Shown one piece after another: positions 7,182-15,864 of a DNA stretch of 64,000 nucleotides. Numbering within the stretch: the first letter of the stretch is position 1; every line of letters starts with the position of its first letter. Under the pieces are notes generated by a model, which was given only the letters and a program-made list of their open reading frames with translations, was not told the origin of the DNA and did no database searches. This DNA comes from JABFRG01 sp046351415 (GTDB lineage: Bacteria; Myxococcota_A; Polyangia; Polyangiales; Polyangiaceae): NCBI GenBank assembly GCA_046351415.1, contig JAXLYO010000002.1:186001-250000 (forward strand), given 5' to 3'. A program made the translations under genes and the position numbers.

Positions 7182-9290
7182 ATGTCCTTCCTGCGCCTAC
7201 AGGCACGACCGCTTCTACATGCGTTTCTTCTCGTGTCGCTCGGCGCCGTCGCCAGCGTCGCTCCCCTCCGCGAAGCGAAGGCCACCCAGGTACCAGCCCC
7301 GCTCAGCCTCTCGGAAGGCGCCTCGTCGCTACAGGTGCAGTCCGTTCTACCCATCAACAACGGTACCATTGCGCTACGCAGCACGGAGGTGCGCATCAAA
7401 GCGTGGAACAACCTCGACAGACCGTTCTCCGGCAAGCTGCAGATCGCAATAGCAACATGGAGTGGACGCTCGGATCCCCTCTTCGAGTTGCCCATTTCCA
7501 TCGCGCCACGAGAAACGACGAGCGTACAAGTCCCCATCGTCCCGCAGCGCCAAAATGGGCGCCTGCACGTGACGCTCGCCGACACTTCCGGAAAAGCGCT
7601 GAACGAGGTCCACGTCTCGATCGTGGAGAATACCACTCCCGCGCTGCTCGACATTCACGCCCATACGGCGTTCGCAGGCTCGTTCGACCAGGGCAACAAC
7701 GTACTCTTTCGCGAGCGAGCGCAACTGGCTCGACCGGCATCGGAGAACCCGTCGAAAGCCGACGCGTGGATCCTCCCGCAGACCCATACCGGTTACAGCA
7801 GCGTCACCGCGGCACTCGTCGACTTGTCGACGCTCGCAAGCCTCTCCCGAGAGCACGCCGAAGCCCTGATCGAGTGGGTCGATCGCGGCGGTACATTGGC
7901 GGTCATCGCAGACCAACCAGAGCTCTTCCGCGCTCCGCAAGTCGAACGCATGCTCGGCAACGGCATCGTGGAAAACCACGCCTCCGGGGCGACGATGACA
8001 CGCGTTCTGTCGCTAGCGCATGCAACGAACCATCCCGAAGCGTCGAGCCCGAACCCCGTCAACCCCAGACGTCTCGTGAGCATCCCACGCGCCTTCGAGC
8101 CGAAACACGTACGCCACGACTTCGCCGGCCCCGACGTCAACGCGTCCCCCTATGGCGCGGAGCGCGAACGCGGACTCGGGCACATCGAACTCTTGGCCTT
8201 CGACCCGCACGACACCGGCATCGCAAACGACACGTTCTTGCGTGCGAAGATGTATGCGCTCGTCATGGATGCGCGAGACCGCGCGCGCATGTCCCTGACG
8301 ACCCTTTCGTCCGACGATCTGCGAGAGGGGCAGTCCCTGAGGAGGGCCCTCGATCCGAACGAAGGGTTCCGCTTCGGTTTGGCCTTCGCTGCCGGTCTTC
8401 TATGCATCTACGCGATCCTGGTTGGGCCCGTCCTCTTCCTTCGTGCGCGGAAGCGAGGCAATCCTCTTTCGCCCTACGTCGTCGCGCCGCTCATGAGCGG
8501 CGTGACATTCGCCGCAATCCTCGTGACTGGTTCGATTTCGCGAGGACTCTCTGGAGGCGCAAGGCGCATCACCCTCGTTGAACACGCCGCAGGAGAAGCG
8601 CATGGGAGCGAAGTCCTATTCCGCGGGTTCTACCCGCCGAACGCGACGACGATGGACATCCGTGCCGAGGGCAAAGGGGCGCTTCTCAACCTCGGCATGA
8701 GCGAGAGCGACGCCGTTGCCGACGAACAGTTCGACTACAGCGGCTTCGCCAAGGGCGAGAGCGGGATGCGCATTTTTGGCGTGCGCACACGGCCCTGGCG
8801 TACGTTCATCGCACGCGAGGAACGCACCTATCAGGGAGCCGGCACCGTGCAGTTCGACACGATCGCGAGCACCGACGTAACCGTCACCAACACGACCGCG
8901 CGCACGATTCGTCGTCCTTTCGTCAGCGTGCCCGGACGTGGCGTCTTCTACATCGGTCGTTCGATCGGCCCCGGTCAATCGGTCCGCGCCACTGACGGGA
9001 CCTTCGTGTTTGCTCACTACTACTACTCCGAGGCCCAAACCTTCCGGGCGCACGAGCTCGAGAGCGCTCTGACCGAGAGCGAGCGCAAAGCTTTCAAGCA
9101 GTCGTGGGGAGCCCTCGAGGAATTGCGACCCAGCATGAACTTCTGGCCGCGAAACCACCCGGTCCTCATCGGCGAGCTCGATCAGGCACCCGAAGGTGAC
9201 GCCCCGAAAAGCGATTCTGGGCTCGCCATTCGCAAGAGCGTCGTGCTTCTGCGCGTCGTAGGACGCGACGTGGATGGAGGCAAGCAATGA
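7182..9290 (+). CDS. ABC-system accessory membrane protein with GATase-like domain
   Basis: I choose ATG 7182 (702 residues): the frame is open further upstream, but only this Met precedes a signal peptide (hydrophobic core, then cleavage near EAKA, about residue 34). A beta-rich N-terminal domain is followed by a segment near 200-245 (VTAALVDLSTLASLSREHAEAL, then WVDRGGTLAVIAD) resembling the class I glutamine-amidotransferase-like fold found in GldG-like ABC partners. Two membrane helices lie near 395-420 and 430-450, then another exported beta domain. It overlaps the ATPase gene by ATGA, so it is very likely the third component of that transporter. Confidence 0.6.
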   Translation: MSFLRLQARPLLHAFLLVSLGAVASVAPLREAKATQVPAPLSLSEGASSLQVQSVLPINNGTIALRSTEVRIKAWNNLDRPFSGKLQIAIATWSGRSDPLFELPISIAPRETTSVQVPIVPQRQNGRLHVTLADTSGKALNEVHVSIVENTTPALLDIHAHTAFAGSFDQGNNVLFRERAQLARPASENPSKADAWILPQTHTGYSSVTAALVDLSTLASLSREHAEALIEWVDRGGTLAVIADQPELFRAPQVERMLGNGIVENHASGATMTRVLSLAHATNHPEASSPNPVNPRRLVSIPRAFEPKHVRHDFAGPDVNASPYGAERERGLGHIELLAFDPHDTGIANDTFLRAKMYALVMDARDRARMSLTTLSSDDLREGQSLRRALDPNEGFRFGLAFAAGLLCIYAILVGPVLFLRARKRGNPLSPYVVAPLMSGVTFAAILVTGSISRGLSGGARRITLVEHAAGEAHGSEVLFRGFYPPNATTMDIRAEGKGALLNLGMSESDAVADEQFDYSGFAKGESGMRIFGVRTRPWRTFIAREERTYQGAGTVQFDTIASTDVTVTNTTARTIRRPFVSVPGRGVFYIGRSIGPGQSVRATDGTFVFAHYYYSEAQTFRAHELESALTESERKAFKQSWGALEELRPSMNFWPRNHPVLIGELDQAPEGDAPKSDSGLAIRKSVVLLRVVGRDVDGGKQ

Positions 9291-10351
9291 GCTCACCCGG
9301 TGCACTCGCAGAGTCTTCCCAGACGAGCGGCGAGACGGGCATAGGTCCGCCGCCCGCCGTGAGTGTTCACAGGCTGTGGCAGCGTTTCGACCGGACAGAG
9401 GTCCTTCGCGACGTGAACTTCGAGGTCGGCCGAGGAGAAATCTTCGGCTTCATCGGCCCCAACGGCGCAGGCAAGACGACGACCATCCGCGTGATGACGA
9501 CGTTGCTTGCCCCCACGTTCGGACGCGTCTGCATCGACGGCCTCGACGTCACGACGCGCCCGAGCGAAGTGCAGCGGCGCGTTGGATACATGCCAGACCA
9601 CGCGGGCATCTACGAGCGCCTCACCGTGCGCGAGTACCTCACGTTCTTCGCAGAGACGTATGCTGAACGAGGCGCACATGACCGAGCGAAAGTGGAAGCC
9701 GTCGTATCGGCCGTCTTGGAGCTCACGGACCTCGGGAAGCTCCAAGACAAACTCGTGCCAACGATGTCAAAAGGCATGAAGCAACGGCTCCAGCTCGCGC
9801 GAACGCTGCTTCATGACCCACACGTGCTCATCCTCGACGAGCCAGCTAGCGACCTCGACCCCCGCGCGCGCATCGAGATGCGCGACTTGATCTGCGAGCT
9901 CCGAAGGATGGGAAAGACGATTTTCCTTTCGAGCCACATTCTCACCGAGCTCGCAGACGTATGTACGTCCGTAGCCATCCTCGAGCGCGGTCATGTGGTG
10001 GCGCAAGGGAGTATCTCCGAGCTCGGTAGGTCGATTGATCTCGCGAACCCGAATGCCGCGACCCTGCGGAGCGAAGGCGCGCCGGCTCTACGTTTGCAGA
10101 CGACTCGCCTCCGCATCAAGTCGACCGGCGTCGACGAACAGACGCTGAGAACTACCCTAGCTGCAGCCGGCGCCGTTTCTGTCCACGTGACTGGAGCTAC
10201 GGTCCTCGTGCAACACCCTGCGAGCGACGACGTGATCTCGGAGATCGTCAAATCGCTCGTGGTGGCTCAAGTCGGCGTTCTCGGCGTCGAACCGGAGCGA
10301 AACGAACTTGAACGCATTTTCCTCGAAGTGACCCAAGGAGACATCCAATGA
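9287..10351 (+). CDS. ABC transporter ATP-binding protein (ABC-2 type)
   Basis: The 354 residues contain Walker A GPNGAGKTTT (about residues 62-71), a Q-loop/RRVGYMPDHAG region, the signature MSKGMKQRL in the NatA-like form, Walker B VLILDEPASDLDP, and the switch His in FLSSHILTEL. A C-terminal extension of about 110 residues carries no obvious domain. It powers the permease encoded next; the substrate is not evident. ATGA overlaps link it to both neighbours (9287-9290 and 10348-10351), giving a three-gene translationally coupled set. Confidence 0.9.
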   Translation: MSSPGALAESSQTSGETGIGPPPAVSVHRLWQRFDRTEVLRDVNFEVGRGEIFGFIGPNGAGKTTTIRVMTTLLAPTFGRVCIDGLDVTTRPSEVQRRVGYMPDHAGIYERLTVREYLTFFAETYAERGAHDRAKVEAVVSAVLELTDLGKLQDKLVPTMSKGMKQRLQLARTLLHDPHVLILDEPASDLDPRARIEMRDLICELRRMGKTIFLSSHILTELADVCTSVAILERGHVVAQGSISELGRSIDLANPNAATLRSEGAPALRLQTTRLRIKSTGVDEQTLRTTLAAAGAVSVHVTGATVLVQHPASDDVISEIVKSLVVAQVGVLGVEPERNELERIFLEVTQGDIQ

Positions 10352-11952
10352 ACGTCTCGAGCATTCGTTCCGGCGCGCAGGGCGTCTATCGGCTCTTCGA
10401 ACGAGCAAACCCCCTGTTCAAGCGAGAGCTAACACAGTCGAGTCGTCTCACGCGTACGCCTTGGATTCTCCTCGGACTCACGATCGTCATTGCGTTCGTC
10501 ATGTGTACAGTGGGCGGCGTATCCGCGACGAGCACCTCACCCGGCGAAATCGGCGAAATTCTCTTTCACACGTTCTTTTCGATTGCCGCTGCGGTCGTCG
10601 CGATTGCAGGACCGAGCCTCTCTGCCAACGCCATCGCCGCCGAGCGCGAGGGTCGTACATGGGAGGCCCTCCGCCTCACGGGCATGCCCATCACACGCAT
10701 CGCTCGCGGAAAATTCCTCGCGTCCTATGCGGGCATCGCCCTCTACATCGTCGTGCTCGCTCCAGTGGGGGCCATTTGCTCGGTCTTCGGCGGAGTAACC
10801 GGTCTCGAACTGAGTCTCGCGTTTGCCTTCCTGCTCGCGTTCGCCGCGCTCTCGGTCGCATTCGGCCTCGCGATGAGTTCGCTCATGCACAGCTCTCGCG
10901 GGGCCATTCTGGTCACCCTCTTCGGGGCGATCTTCCTCGCCCCCATCCTCTATTTCTTCCTCGGTGTGGGGGGGTCGGTCCTGTCGTCCCACGTCGTCGG
11001 TGGCTTCAAGGAAGGAGCTCCTATCTGGGTTCCACTCGCCATTACTCGCGGTGAATTCGGGCTCACGTACGTCCTCCTCGCCATCATTGCTCCCCTCGCC
11101 TGTCTGCTCTTGCCAGCATGGTTCCTCTACGAACTCGCGATCGCGAACCTCGAGGACGCGAATGGCGATCGCGCCAGTCGGATGAAGGTGTGGTTCCTCT
11201 CGACGAGCGCAGTGGTCACGGGACTCGCTGTCACGATCCCGTTCGCGGCGCAAGAAAGCGCGCGCTTCGGCATCGGCTTGCTCACGCAGGTGGCGGTTGC
11301 GCTCTACCTCCTCGCCGCGCCACTGCTGTTCGCGGGTGAAGCGGATGCCCCGTCGAAGCTGCTCGAGGCGACCTGGAAACGAGACAGCGTGAGCGCGGCC
11401 AAGCGATTCTTCGGCCCCGCGCATCTGCGCGCCCAAGCGATGTCGGCCACGATCGGATGTGCGGTGTGGATCGCGACAGTCACCGCGTCTCGGCTCGCGA
11501 CCGTTCGCAACAGCGATGGCGAATCGCTTTTCATCACAGGAGCCTACTTCGCTCCGTTCATCATGTTCCACACTGCGCTTTGCACGTACCTGCGCGCACG
11601 CAGCGGCAACGCGTGGGTTGCCCGCGCGGGTACCATCGTCGTCGGCGTTCTGCTCACGACCCTTCCATGGATTCTCGTCATCCTTTCCGGCGGGACGCGT
11701 GGCGACGGCGAGAACTCGCTTGCCTTCGCTGCCCCGAGTCCCGCCTTCGCGGCCCTCCTGGTGGAGATCGAGCGTAGCGCCTACAGGTACCCATCGGCCC
11801 GCGAGCAGATACAGTTCTCCGGTGTGTTCGCCTCGGTGTTCTATTTGATCGGCACCGTGGTCTTGGCGACCCTCGCCGTTCAGCAAACCCGACGAGCCGC
11901 AGCAGCGCGACGAGCGACCGAAGCCCAAACGCAAGCTGCGCTCGAAGTCTGA
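10348..11952 (+). CDS. ABC-2 type transporter permease
   Basis: A 534-residue polytopic membrane protein with roughly ten to twelve hydrophobic segments. The N-terminal half has the ABC-2 permease pattern: FKRELTQSSRL before the first helix, then AAEREGRTWEALRLTGMP (the coupling-helix region typical of ABC2 membrane proteins) between helices 2 and 3. The C-terminus is a short Arg/Ala-rich cytoplasmic tail. The gene order accessory-ATPase-permease recalls GldG/GldA/GldF-type systems, but I cannot say this one serves gliding. It converges with the kinase gene 33 bp away. Confidence 0.85.
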   Translation: MNVSSIRSGAQGVYRLFERANPLFKRELTQSSRLTRTPWILLGLTIVIAFVMCTVGGVSATSTSPGEIGEILFHTFFSIAAAVVAIAGPSLSANAIAAEREGRTWEALRLTGMPITRIARGKFLASYAGIALYIVVLAPVGAICSVFGGVTGLELSLAFAFLLAFAALSVAFGLAMSSLMHSSRGAILVTLFGAIFLAPILYFFLGVGGSVLSSHVVGGFKEGAPIWVPLAITRGEFGLTYVLLAIIAPLACLLLPAWFLYELAIANLEDANGDRASRMKVWFLSTSAVVTGLAVTIPFAAQESARFGIGLLTQVAVALYLLAAPLLFAGEADAPSKLLEATWKRDSVSAAKRFFGPAHLRAQAMSATIGCAVWIATVTASRLATVRNSDGESLFITGAYFAPFIMFHTALCTYLRARSGNAWVARAGTIVVGVLLTTLPWILVILSGGTRGDGENSLAFAAPSPAFAALLVEIERSAYRYPSAREQIQFSGVFASVFYLIGTVVLATLAVQQTRRAAAARRATEAQTQAALEV

Positions 11953-11985
11953 GCCCCCGGCGAACCCGCGTTGCGCGTGGCTCGA

Positions 11986-13395
11986 TCAGCGAGCGAGCAT
12001 CACGACAGCGAGCAACACGATGCCAATGACGGCCCCAATGACGACGGGGATGACCCAGCCAGGCCGCCCCTTCGGCACTTCCATCGGCGCTTCCATGTCG
12101 GCGAGACGGGCGGCCTCGAAGGCCGCGTCCATGCCCGCGGCGCCGCCCTGGGGAGGATAAGAAGCAATGGGGGCTGCCGGCTGCGACGCCGAGGGATAAA
12201 CGGGTGCTGCGGGATGACTCGCGGACGGTCCGGGGTGATGAATGGGCGAGGTGCCCGAGGGACGCGCGCTCTGACCGGGGGCTGCATGCGCGACGGGTGC
12301 CGCAAACGGGTCTGCTGCGGCTTCCAGCGGCGCCGGTGCGTGCGACATGATGCGAGGGCGCGCCGCATCGACGAGGTCCTTCAGCTCCGGTTGTGACTTC
12401 TTTGCCCAGTCGAGGAAGCTGCCCGTAAGGCCGTATGCCTCACCGAACGCCTGCGCCAGAGCGCCAACGCTTCCAATACGGGTGTTCGGGTTCTTCGCCA
12501 GCGCATCTTCGATGACGGTGTCGACCGTGGAGGGAATGGGATACTTCGCCCCCTTGCCCTTCTTGGTCGGCGGCTGAGGCTGCTTCGTCATGATGGCGAG
12601 CAGGATCTGCGGACCATTCGTGCCTTCGAAAGGAACCTTGCCGACGATGCACTCGTACGCGATCGCACCGAGCGCCCACACGTCGGCGCGCGCGTCGAGC
12701 GTCTCTAGACCTTGAGCTTGCTCGGGCGCCATGTAGAAGGGCGAGCCGATCGTCGTGCCCATCACGGTGAGCTTCTTCGAGTCCTTGTTCTTGTCCTTGA
12801 CCGACCCGAAGTCGAGGAGCTTTGCGTGATCGCCCTCGCGGGTACCGCAAAGGAAGATGTTGTCCGGCTTGAGGTCGCGGTGGACGTATTGCTTGCTGTG
12901 CGCGGCGTCGAGGCCGATGGCGACTTGGGCAAGCATGCGAATGACGCGCTCGGGAGGGAGGACGCCCTCCCTCTTGAGAACGAACCGAAGCTCTTCGCCC
13001 TCGAGGAATTCCATGACGAGGAGCGACAAGTTCTGCGACGCGTCCTTTTGAAAGTCAGTCACCTGCACGATGTGATCGTGCGGCAGCGCCGCGGAGATTT
13101 CGGCCTCACGCTTGAAGCGCTCGACCGCCACTTCGTCGCGCGACACGTCGTCGTGCAGAACCTTCACCGCGATGCGCGTGTTCGTCTGACGATCGATGCC
13201 TTCGTAGACGCGGCCCATGCCGCCGTCGGCAACGACGCGCCTCAGTTCGTAGCGTCCACACAACTTCGTGCCGAGCCGCGGATCGTCGGGAGAGGCGACG
13301 GGCACGAGACTCGCCTGAATGAGCCCTGTACCGTCGACGGGGCAAAAGCCAGCATCGTCAGGATAGCCGCGGCGGCAATGAGGACAACTTTTCAC
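11986..13395 (-). CDS. Membrane-anchored Ser/Thr protein kinase with N-terminal zinc ribbon
   Basis: 469 residues. An N-terminal zinc-ribbon-like knuckle (CPHC at 4-7, FCPVDG at 17-22) precedes a Hanks-type kinase domain (about 48-320). ATP-site Lys78, HRDLKPDN at 172-179, DFG at 195-197 and MAPEQ are all present. The Gly loop lacks its first Gly (ADGGMG). A Pro/Ala/Ser-rich linker leads to one C-terminal transmembrane helix (about 445-467), leaving almost nothing outside, so a periplasmic sensor would have to be a partner protein. It converges with the ABC operon. An active kinase is expected; the substrate is unknown. Confidence 0.88.
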   Translation of the reverse strand: MKSCPHCRRGYPDDAGFCPVDGTGLIQASLVPVASPDDPRLGTKLCGRYELRRVVADGGMGRVYEGIDRQTNTRIAVKVLHDDVSRDEVAVERFKREAEISAALPHDHIVQVTDFQKDASQNLSLLVMEFLEGEELRFVLKREGVLPPERVIRMLAQVAIGLDAAHSKQYVHRDLKPDNIFLCGTREGDHAKLLDFGSVKDKNKDSKKLTVMGTTIGSPFYMAPEQAQGLETLDARADVWALGAIAYECIVGKVPFEGTNGPQILLAIMTKQPQPPTKKGKGAKYPIPSTVDTVIEDALAKNPNTRIGSVGALAQAFGEAYGLTGSFLDWAKKSQPELKDLVDAARPRIMSHAPAPLEAAADPFAAPVAHAAPGQSARPSGTSPIHHPGPSASHPAAPVYPSASQPAAPIASYPPQGGAAGMDAAFEAARLADMEAPMEVPKGRPGWVIPVVIGAVIGIVLLAVVMLAR

Positions 13396-13501
13396 GGCTC
13401 TAGCTTCGGCGATAACGCTTCTAGGATCAAGGCTTTACAGTCCACCTTTTCCGGCACCGTTTCCGACCCCATTTTCGAAAGGAATCGCCGAAGCCTCCTA
13501 C

Positions 13502-14251
13502 TCAAGTGGCCGCGGGCGTCGCTGCCGGAGCCGGGGGCACGTAGAAGATGAGGCGATTGCAGGACTGACACTGCTCGATGAGCGGCTCGCGCCTCAAACG
13601 GTGAAAGAGCTGCGGCGGAAGCGCGATGTTGCAGGCCGAGCAGTTACCCGTCGTCGTGGTCGCGATGCCGGTGCCGCGCTTTTGCCGAATCGTCTCGTAC
13701 TTCCGGAAGAGAGGGACCGGGAGCAGCTTCGAGATGGTCTCGCGTTCGCCTTGCAGCGTGGCGCGGCGCCCTTCGAGCTCACCGATGCGCGCATTGGCTG
13801 CTCCGCTCAGCTCCGCACGTTCGCCTTCGAGCTTCGTGAGCTCGCTTCGCGTGGCCTCTGCCGAGAGTGCAATTTGCTCGAGCTCCTTGCCGAGGCGCTC
13901 GGCTTCCACTTCGCGGTCGCGCATGAGGCGGCGGAGCTCTTCGAGTTCGCGCTGCACGGCATTCACTTCGCGTTCCGTGCGCGAACGGCTCAGTTTTTCG
14001 CGCGACTGTTCGAGCTGGAGGTTCATGCTCCGCGCTTCCAGCATCGCTTCCTTCTGGAGCCCCTCGAGGCGTCCAGACTCGGAGCCTTTGGACGCGACCT
14101 TGGCCTTGAGCGCCTCGATGGAGGAATCCAGCGCGGTGACATTGGCTTTGGCGGTGCTCAGCTCTTCATCGACCTCTTTGAGGGACGCGTCTACCGCTGC
14201 AAGCTTGGCCAGCTGGCTTTGCTGGTCTTGTGTCTGCTGGATTTGGCTCAA
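13502..14251 (-). CDS. Coiled-coil C4-type zinc-ribbon protein
   Basis: 249 residues. About residues 1-165 are continuous charged heptad-like coiled coil (Glu/Lys/Arg/Leu-rich). The C-terminus has a C4 zinc ribbon: CSAC near 204-207 and CQSC near 228-231, separated by IALPPQLFHRL. This is the zf-RING_7/C4-type zinc-ribbon family widespread in bacteria and chlamydiae (CdsZ-like), sometimes linked to secretion or nucleic-acid handling, without a settled role. ATG start. It is followed on the same strand by the kinase gene 106 bp downstream and preceded by a tRNA gene. Confidence 0.8.
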   Translation of the reverse strand: MSQIQQTQDQQSQLAKLAAVDASLKEVDEELSTAKANVTALDSSIEALKAKVASKGSESGRLEGLQKEAMLEARSMNLQLEQSREKLSRSRTEREVNAVQRELEELRRLMRDREVEAERLGKELEQIALSAEATRSELTKLEGERAELSGAANARIGELEGRRATLQGERETISKLLPVPLFRKYETIRQKRGTGIATTTTGNCSACNIALPPQLFHRLRREPLIEQCQSCNRLIFYVPPAPAATPAAT

Positions 14252-14349
14252 ACTCGACCCCTCTCTGTTCTCTCGCGGCGCCCGGATGCCGGCACGCCTT
14301 CATTGAAGATCCCACACCGCCGTCCGGCGGTTTTGTTTCTCCGAAACCG

Positions 14350-14423
14350 TGGGCCCACCTGGGTTCGAACCAGGAACAACCCGGTTATGAGCCGGGGGCT
14401 CTGACCACTTGAGCTATAGGCCC
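14350..14423 (-). tRNA. tRNA-Ile2(CAT), lysidine-type
   Basis: On the minus strand the 74 bases fold as a complete cloverleaf: acceptor GGGCCTA/TGGGCCC, D-arm GCTC/GAGC, anticodon stem CCCGG/CCGGG with loop CTCATAA (anticodon CAT), T-arm CCTGG/CCAGG with TTCGAAC, discriminator A. CCA is not encoded. CAT is shared by initiator Met, elongator Met and Ile2. The acceptor pairs C4-G69 and C5-G68 are the known TilS lysidine-synthetase identity pairs, so I favour Ile2 (decoding AUA) over elongator Met. The initiator is excluded by a paired 1-72 (G-C). Confidence 0.85.
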
Positions 14424-14517
14424 CATCGCGCACGCCACGAGCGTAGTCGAAGGAAGGCGGAACACAAAGGACAAGCGCGCAAGCACTGGGTTTTTGTCCG
14501 GTTTTTTGGGGACGCTC

Positions 14518-15864
14518 TCAAGGACGCGCCGTGCAATCGAGTTGCTGCACGAGCCGACCGCGGAGGACGACGAGGCGGACGGGCAGCGGCCCCGATGGCG
14601 GGTCTTTCGTCCCCGCGCGATGCGTGACATCGAGCACGCGTACATCGGCGGTCAGAAGGCCGTCGTGCAGGTCCACCCCTCCTGCATCGAGCGATGCGAA
14701 CTCGCCGCCCGCAGCCGTCGTGACTGCGACCTGGAGTTCCTCCGAAACGTTGGTGTACGCGACCCACGTGGGTTTGAGCACGTCGAAGGCCCGCGCGCCG
14801 ACTCCCTCGCTGCGAACGGACATCACCGCCTCGGGGGTGGGACCGCCCCAGCGTCGCGAGTAGATTTCAGAGCCGCGGCCCACGTGCCTTTCTTCGTCAT
14901 CGCGAAAGAACAATGTAGTGACACCTTCGTTCACGAGCTGGAAGTAGCCGACGTGAGCGGAACCCTTTGAAAGTCGTACGGGAGCGCACGGTGCTTTGAC
15001 ACAAGCGCCCTTGTCATCGAGCTTGACCCCCTCGACCCAACGCTCCGCGCGATCGACCCCGGGACCTTCCGGTCGATCGCCTGCGTCGTCGTACTGGGGC
15101 TTCAGGGCAGCCCAGGCCATCGCGAAGCCCGTCCCTTCGGCCGTGGGCACGAGGGCGAGGTCTTCGGCATACGCACCTTCCGTCGTGACCGTACTCACCA
15201 CCGCACCCGAGCGAACGTCACTGACGACCAGGCGATTCTCGTGCCCTGCTTCGCCCGTCATCGCCGAAAGAAACACGCCCGCGCGATCGCCCACGGTGAA
15301 CGAAACGACTGGACCGAGCCCCCGCTTGCCCTTCCCGACCTCCGTGAACACACCGCCCGCCACGGTCCCGGCAACGAGTGCACGCGCCGCTTCGACCCTC
15401 GTGGTCTTCTCGTCGCCTTCGAAGCGAACGAACGTAGCGAGCGTGGCGTCACTGCCCACCGAGAACGTCGCGTACGGCATCGGGTCGTCCGCCAGCTGCC
15501 TTCCGAGCGTGGTCGTCGTGACGCCACCGGATGCGAGGTCGATCGAAAGGACGACGGCCTGCTTCGTCGAAGGGCCGGTATTGAACCCAGCGTCGTTCGG
15601 CGCCCCCGTCGGCGAGGCAGGCTGCATCGTAGCGCCGAAGACGATTCGGCCGCCCTTCACGTGAACCGCGCCGATGTCGAGCACCCCGTCGGGGAGCGTG
15701 ACTGCGTTCGGCAGCAACGAGCAGCGGGGGCCTTCGACGATCACCGGAGCTTCGCCGCCGCTCGAGCCGCTCGGAGAATTCTGTGATCGCCGACAACCGC
15801 CGCAACCGCCGCAGACTCCCGATGCAGCGACGTAGAGTGCGACGAAGACCGCGCGGTGCTTCAC
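14518..15864 (-). CDS. Secreted lipoprotein, possible beta-propeller
   Basis: GTG start at 15862-15864, overlapping the stop of the upstream methyltransferase gene (GTGA). The 448 residues begin with a lipoprotein-type signal (VCGGCGG, several candidate Cys near 18-24). A Ser/Gly linker follows, then a Val/Thr/Gly-rich beta protein with repeated strand-turn units such as VVLSIDLASGG, VVSDVRSGA, and FSVGSDATLATFVRFEG. That pattern suggests a propeller-like fold, but no repeat register is certain. No catalytic motif. Coupling to the methionine gene suggests co-expression only, not a shared pathway. Confidence 0.5.
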   Translation of the reverse strand: MKHRAVFVALYVAASGVCGGCGGCRRSQNSPSGSSGGEAPVIVEGPRCSLLPNAVTLPDGVLDIGAVHVKGGRIVFGATMQPASPTGAPNDAGFNTGPSTKQAVVLSIDLASGGVTTTTLGRQLADDPMPYATFSVGSDATLATFVRFEGDEKTTRVEAARALVAGTVAGGVFTEVGKGKRGLGPVVSFTVGDRAGVFLSAMTGEAGHENRLVVSDVRSGAVVSTVTTEGAYAEDLALVPTAEGTGFAMAWAALKPQYDDAGDRPEGPGVDRAERWVEGVKLDDKGACVKAPCAPVRLSKGSAHVGYFQLVNEGVTTLFFRDDEERHVGRGSEIYSRRWGGPTPEAVMSVRSEGVGARAFDVLKPTWVAYTNVSEELQVAVTTAAGGEFASLDAGGVDLHDGLLTADVRVLDVTHRAGTKDPPSGPLPVRLVVLRGRLVQQLDCTARP

